This document shows positions 4,261-6,276 of a stretch of DNA of 6,276 bases, piece by piece (within the stretch, counting starts at the first letter, position 1; every line of letters starts with the position of its first letter). The notes beneath the pieces are model-generated. The model was given only the letters and a program-made list of their open reading frames with translations, did no database searches and was not told the origin of the DNA. The stretch lies in the NCBI GenBank assembly GCA_003561715.1, contig PWVU01000145.1, positions 1 to 6,276 on the forward strand. Direction: 5' to 3'. This DNA is from Candidatus Kaiserbacteria bacterium. GTDB lineage: Bacteria > Patescibacteriota > Minisyncoccia > Phycocordibacterales > UBA12088. A program made the translations under genes and the position numbers.

Positions 4261-6087
4261 ATGTGTGGCATAAATGGTTTTACAGCAAGCAAGAGAGAGA
4301 TCCTGCAACGCATGGTTGCGTGCACTGAGCATCGCGGACCCGATGCGCGAGGTGTCTACCATGATGAATATGTATCTTTGGGACACAACCGTCTCTCGAT
4401 AATCGACCTCGACGAGCGTTCAAATCAGCCGTTTGTAAGTCCAGATGGTAGGTTTGTACTCGTCTTTAATGGCGAAATATACAATTATCAGGAGTTGCGA
4501 GAAACATTGCCACTATATTCATTCTCTACAAAAAGCGACACGGAAGTATTGCTTGCACTTATGATAACGCAGGGTGAGGAGGCGCTTTCCAAACTGCGCG
4601 GTATGTTTGCGTTTGCATTGTGGGATGCCAAAGAAAAAACGCTTCTGCTGGTGCGCGACCAGATGGGAATAAAGCCGCTCTTCTATGCGCTTTGCGACAA
4701 CGTACTGTACTTTTCTTCCGAACTCACTCCTTTGATACACGCTACCGGACTGCGCACACTCAATGCCGGTGGTTGCGCGTCGTACATACACCTCAACTAT
4801 ACCGCGGCACCAACAACGCTTATTGAAGGAATTGAGAAGGTTCGCCCCGGACACCTCATTCGCTACGCATACGGTGCGCGACATCTTGAGCAAACGCGTT
4901 ACTGGCACCCGGCTTTTGATACGCGTCGCGCTCCCATTGAGCAGGAGATATACGAGGTGTTTGATGGGGCAATTTCTCGGCAGCTCATTGCGGAGCGACC
5001 GGTGGGCATTATGCTTTCCGGGGGTATTGATTCCAGTATTGTACTGCATCATGCAATGCGACACGCAAAAGATCCGCGGACTTTCTCCACGGCATTTGAG
5101 TTGCCGGACGGACTCGGTGATAAGTACAGCGCCGACGCTCAGTTGGCGGCGCGGACGGCACAGCAATACGGAGCGGCACATACGACGTTTACATTTTCAC
5201 TGCAGGACATACGAGATGGGTTAGACGAGGCGCTTTCTGCGCAAAGTGACCCGATAGCAAATCCCACCGGCGTCACTCGATATCTGTTTTATAGAAAGGT
5301 GCGACAGGAGGGAATTGTTGTCGCTCTTGGTGGCGACGGAGGCGACGAGCTGTTTGGCGGCTATGATAGACACAAGCGCCTCTTGGCGGCTCACTACTTT
5401 CAGAAATTGCCAAAGTCTTTGGTGCGTAGCATGGCAAATCTTCATCCAAAAGCAGGCGATCTTTCCTTGGAGGTGGGCGCACCTCTATACCTTCGGCTGA
5501 TGAGTCAGCTGTTCGCAGATACTCCGGTGATTAAAGAGCAGAAATACGCTTCGAAAGAAAAGGTACTCGAGATGCTCGTAGCGCACGCTTCCGGGCTCTC
5601 CTCTGAAGCTCACGTACTCCACCGCTTTATGCAGTTGGACAGAGAGTCGTGGCTTGCAGAAGAGTCTCTTAATCAAGCCGACCTTTGCTCCATGAGTCAC
5701 GCGCTTGAATTGCGCGTTCCCCTTCTTGACTTGGATGTTGTGCACCTTGCCGATTCTTTGGCCCCTCTTGAAAAATTCACCCCGTTTACCCTCAAGAAAA
5801 TTCTCAGACACGTGTATCGAGAACATCTCCCTTCATTCATTCTCTCCCAGCCCAAGCGTGGATGGTTGTCGCCGGGTGCAAAGTGGTTGCGCGACCCCGT
5901 CATAGAAGCGTATGCGCGCTCGGTGTTTTCCAGTGGCTACTATAGCGGTCTAGACACACTCTTTGATTGGGATGCGGTGCAGAGTATGTATACGGCGCAT
6001 CTGCATCAGAAAGGGTATCATTTGCATCCGCTCTGGGATATATTGCAATTACAGGTTTGGGCTAGAAAGAATTCAATTACAGTATGA
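4261..6087 (+). CDS. asnB: Asparagine synthetase, glutamine-hydrolysing (class II)
   Basis: Makes asparagine from aspartate, glutamine and ATP in the cytoplasm, via a beta-aspartyl-AMP intermediate. The 608-aa length is normal. The N-terminal class II glutaminase domain (about 1-200) begins MCGINGF, where Cys2 becomes the N-terminal nucleophile after Met removal. It continues with 'RLSIIDL' (44-50), 'NGEIYNY' (70-76), 'SDTEVLL' (92-98) and 'RDQMGIKPL' (132-140). The synthetase domain has the ATP pyrophosphatase P-loop 'SGGIDSS' (253-259), 'GGDGGDELFGGY' (357-368), 'ELRVPLLD' (483-490) and the late Lys/Arg motif 'QPKRGWLSP'. No damage is visible. The gene has its own strong Shine-Dalgarno sequence. 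AsnB paralogues are frequent in O-antigen, capsule and exopolysaccharide loci, where they may amidate sugar acids. Given the glycosyltransferase and deacetylase nearby, that role is possible here, but sequence alone does not separate it from ordinary asparagine supply. Confidence 0.95.
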   Translation: MCGINGFTASKREILQRMVACTEHRGPDARGVYHDEYVSLGHNRLSIIDLDERSNQPFVSPDGRFVLVFNGEIYNYQELRETLPLYSFSTKSDTEVLLALMITQGEEALSKLRGMFAFALWDAKEKTLLLVRDQMGIKPLFYALCDNVLYFSSELTPLIHATGLRTLNAGGCASYIHLNYTAAPTTLIEGIEKVRPGHLIRYAYGARHLEQTRYWHPAFDTRRAPIEQEIYEVFDGAISRQLIAERPVGIMLSGGIDSSIVLHHAMRHAKDPRTFSTAFELPDGLGDKYSADAQLAARTAQQYGAAHTTFTFSLQDIRDGLDEALSAQSDPIANPTGVTRYLFYRKVRQEGIVVALGGDGGDELFGGYDRHKRLLAAHYFQKLPKSLVRSMANLHPKAGDLSLEVGAPLYLRLMSQLFADTPVIKEQKYASKEKVLEMLVAHASGLSSEAHVLHRFMQLDRESWLAEESLNQADLCSMSHALELRVPLLDLDVVHLADSLAPLEKFTPFTLKKILRHVYREHLPSFILSQPKRGWLSPGAKWLRDPVIEAYARSVFSSGYYSGLDTLFDWDAVQSMYTAHLHQKGYHLHPLWDILQLQVWARKNSITV

Positions 6088-6276
6088 AGCTCATTCTGCA
6101 TGGCGCATATTTTTTAACATGAGTTAAAGCGCATGTGTTGTGCTTGGATTCTAGACAAGTATCAAGTCTCTGGATAGTCTGGCCGGTACTAGTCGACTTG
6201 TTTTCTTTGGGCGAACGGAAGTGTAAGTGTGATTGTTGTGATGGAAGAAGTCACCTCAACTAAGGTGGCGGTGTGA
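6088..6276. other. Region after asnB with no recognisable gene
   Basis: An ATG overlapping the asnB stop (6084) opens only 12 codons (MKLILHGAYFLT). A last short frame ends at the final TGA but resembles nothing I know. The stretch also holds TTTAAC/GTTAAA (6113-6128, 4-nt loop) and CACCT/AGGTG near the end, both too small to interpret. The next gene may start beyond the window. Confidence 0.5.
6163..6208 (+). terminator. Weak intrinsic-terminator-like hairpin after asnB
   Basis: CAAGTC (6163-6168) pairs with GACTTG (6195-6200), which is directly followed by TTTTCTTT (6201-6208). Inside the loop TAGT (6175-6178) can pair with ACTA (6188-6191). The stem is short, interrupted and has a long loop, so it would be a poor terminator. 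It is the best candidate in the 189 nt after asnB. Confidence 0.25.

Noticed and set aside
4519..5181. A 220-codon minus-strand open frame inside asnB
   Set aside because: The plus strand is a clear asparagine synthetase across the same bases. The antisense product has no recognisable domain.
6113..6128. TTTAAC/GTTAAA hairpin after asnB as a terminator
   Set aside because: The stem is only A/T-rich, 6 bp, and no T tract follows it on the + strand.
6069..6197. EcoRI, XbaI, SpeI and SalI sites near the window end, like a polylinker
   Set aside because: They are spread over about 130 nt, one lies within asnB codons, and no known vector sequence is recognisable. Chance is the simpler reading. 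A vector-database search would settle it.
1..6276. CRISPR array, tRNA, rRNA, or a transposase / insertion-sequence end
   Set aside because: I saw no regularly spaced repeats, no tRNA cloverleaf or rRNA segments, and no transposase or integrase frame or matching terminal inverted repeats around the TA modules.

Overview
This window looks like part of a bacterial surface-polysaccharide locus that has picked up and partly lost toxin-antitoxin (TA) genes. All supported genes are on the + strand. The organism is probably a small-genome bacterium, and I lean towards Patescibacteria/CPR. The first gene opens with the pattern 'LIITQ...D...P.LGFF.RW', which I associate from memory with a glycosyltransferase family common in Parcubacteria-like genomes. 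That is an inference and not proof. TGA and TAA both act as ordinary stops.

Layout from left to right: (1) 1-1047, a family-4 glycosyltransferase whose first few codons lie before the window. (2) 1169-1990, a NodB-type polysaccharide deacetylase with its catalytic motifs intact. (3) 1995-2222, a remnant matching only the C-terminal tail of a glycosyltransferase like gene 1. (4) 2211-3580, an apparently intact two-gene type IV TA operon, AbiEi (winged-helix antitoxin and regulator) followed by AbiEii (nucleotidyltransferase toxin). It has a good sigma-70 promoter and a 31-bp interrupted palindrome just before the first gene. (5) 3577-3693, a second, shorter glycosyltransferase tail remnant overlapping the abiEii stop. 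(6) 3733-4126, a dead MNT-HEPN (MntA/HepT-like) pair. The nucleotidyltransferase has an internal TAA and a changed catalytic DxD, and the HEPN gene is cut to 35 codons. (7) 4261-6087, a complete glutamine-hydrolysing asparagine synthetase (asnB). (8) 6088-6276, no recognisable gene and one weak terminator-like hairpin.

The glycosyltransferase, deacetylase and AsnB fit one pathway that builds and modifies a cell-surface glycan. AsnB could supply asparagine or amidate a sugar acid. The most unusual feature is the repeated arrangement of a glycosyltransferase tail followed by a TA module. It occurs twice, once with an intact AbiE system and once with a decayed MNT-HEPN system. With the intact tail of gene 1 there are three related tail sequences, sharing a 15-nt core, TTGCGCCGGTATGTG, with one mismatch in gene 1. 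This suggests repeated recombination or insertion at the 3' ends of glycosyltransferase genes.
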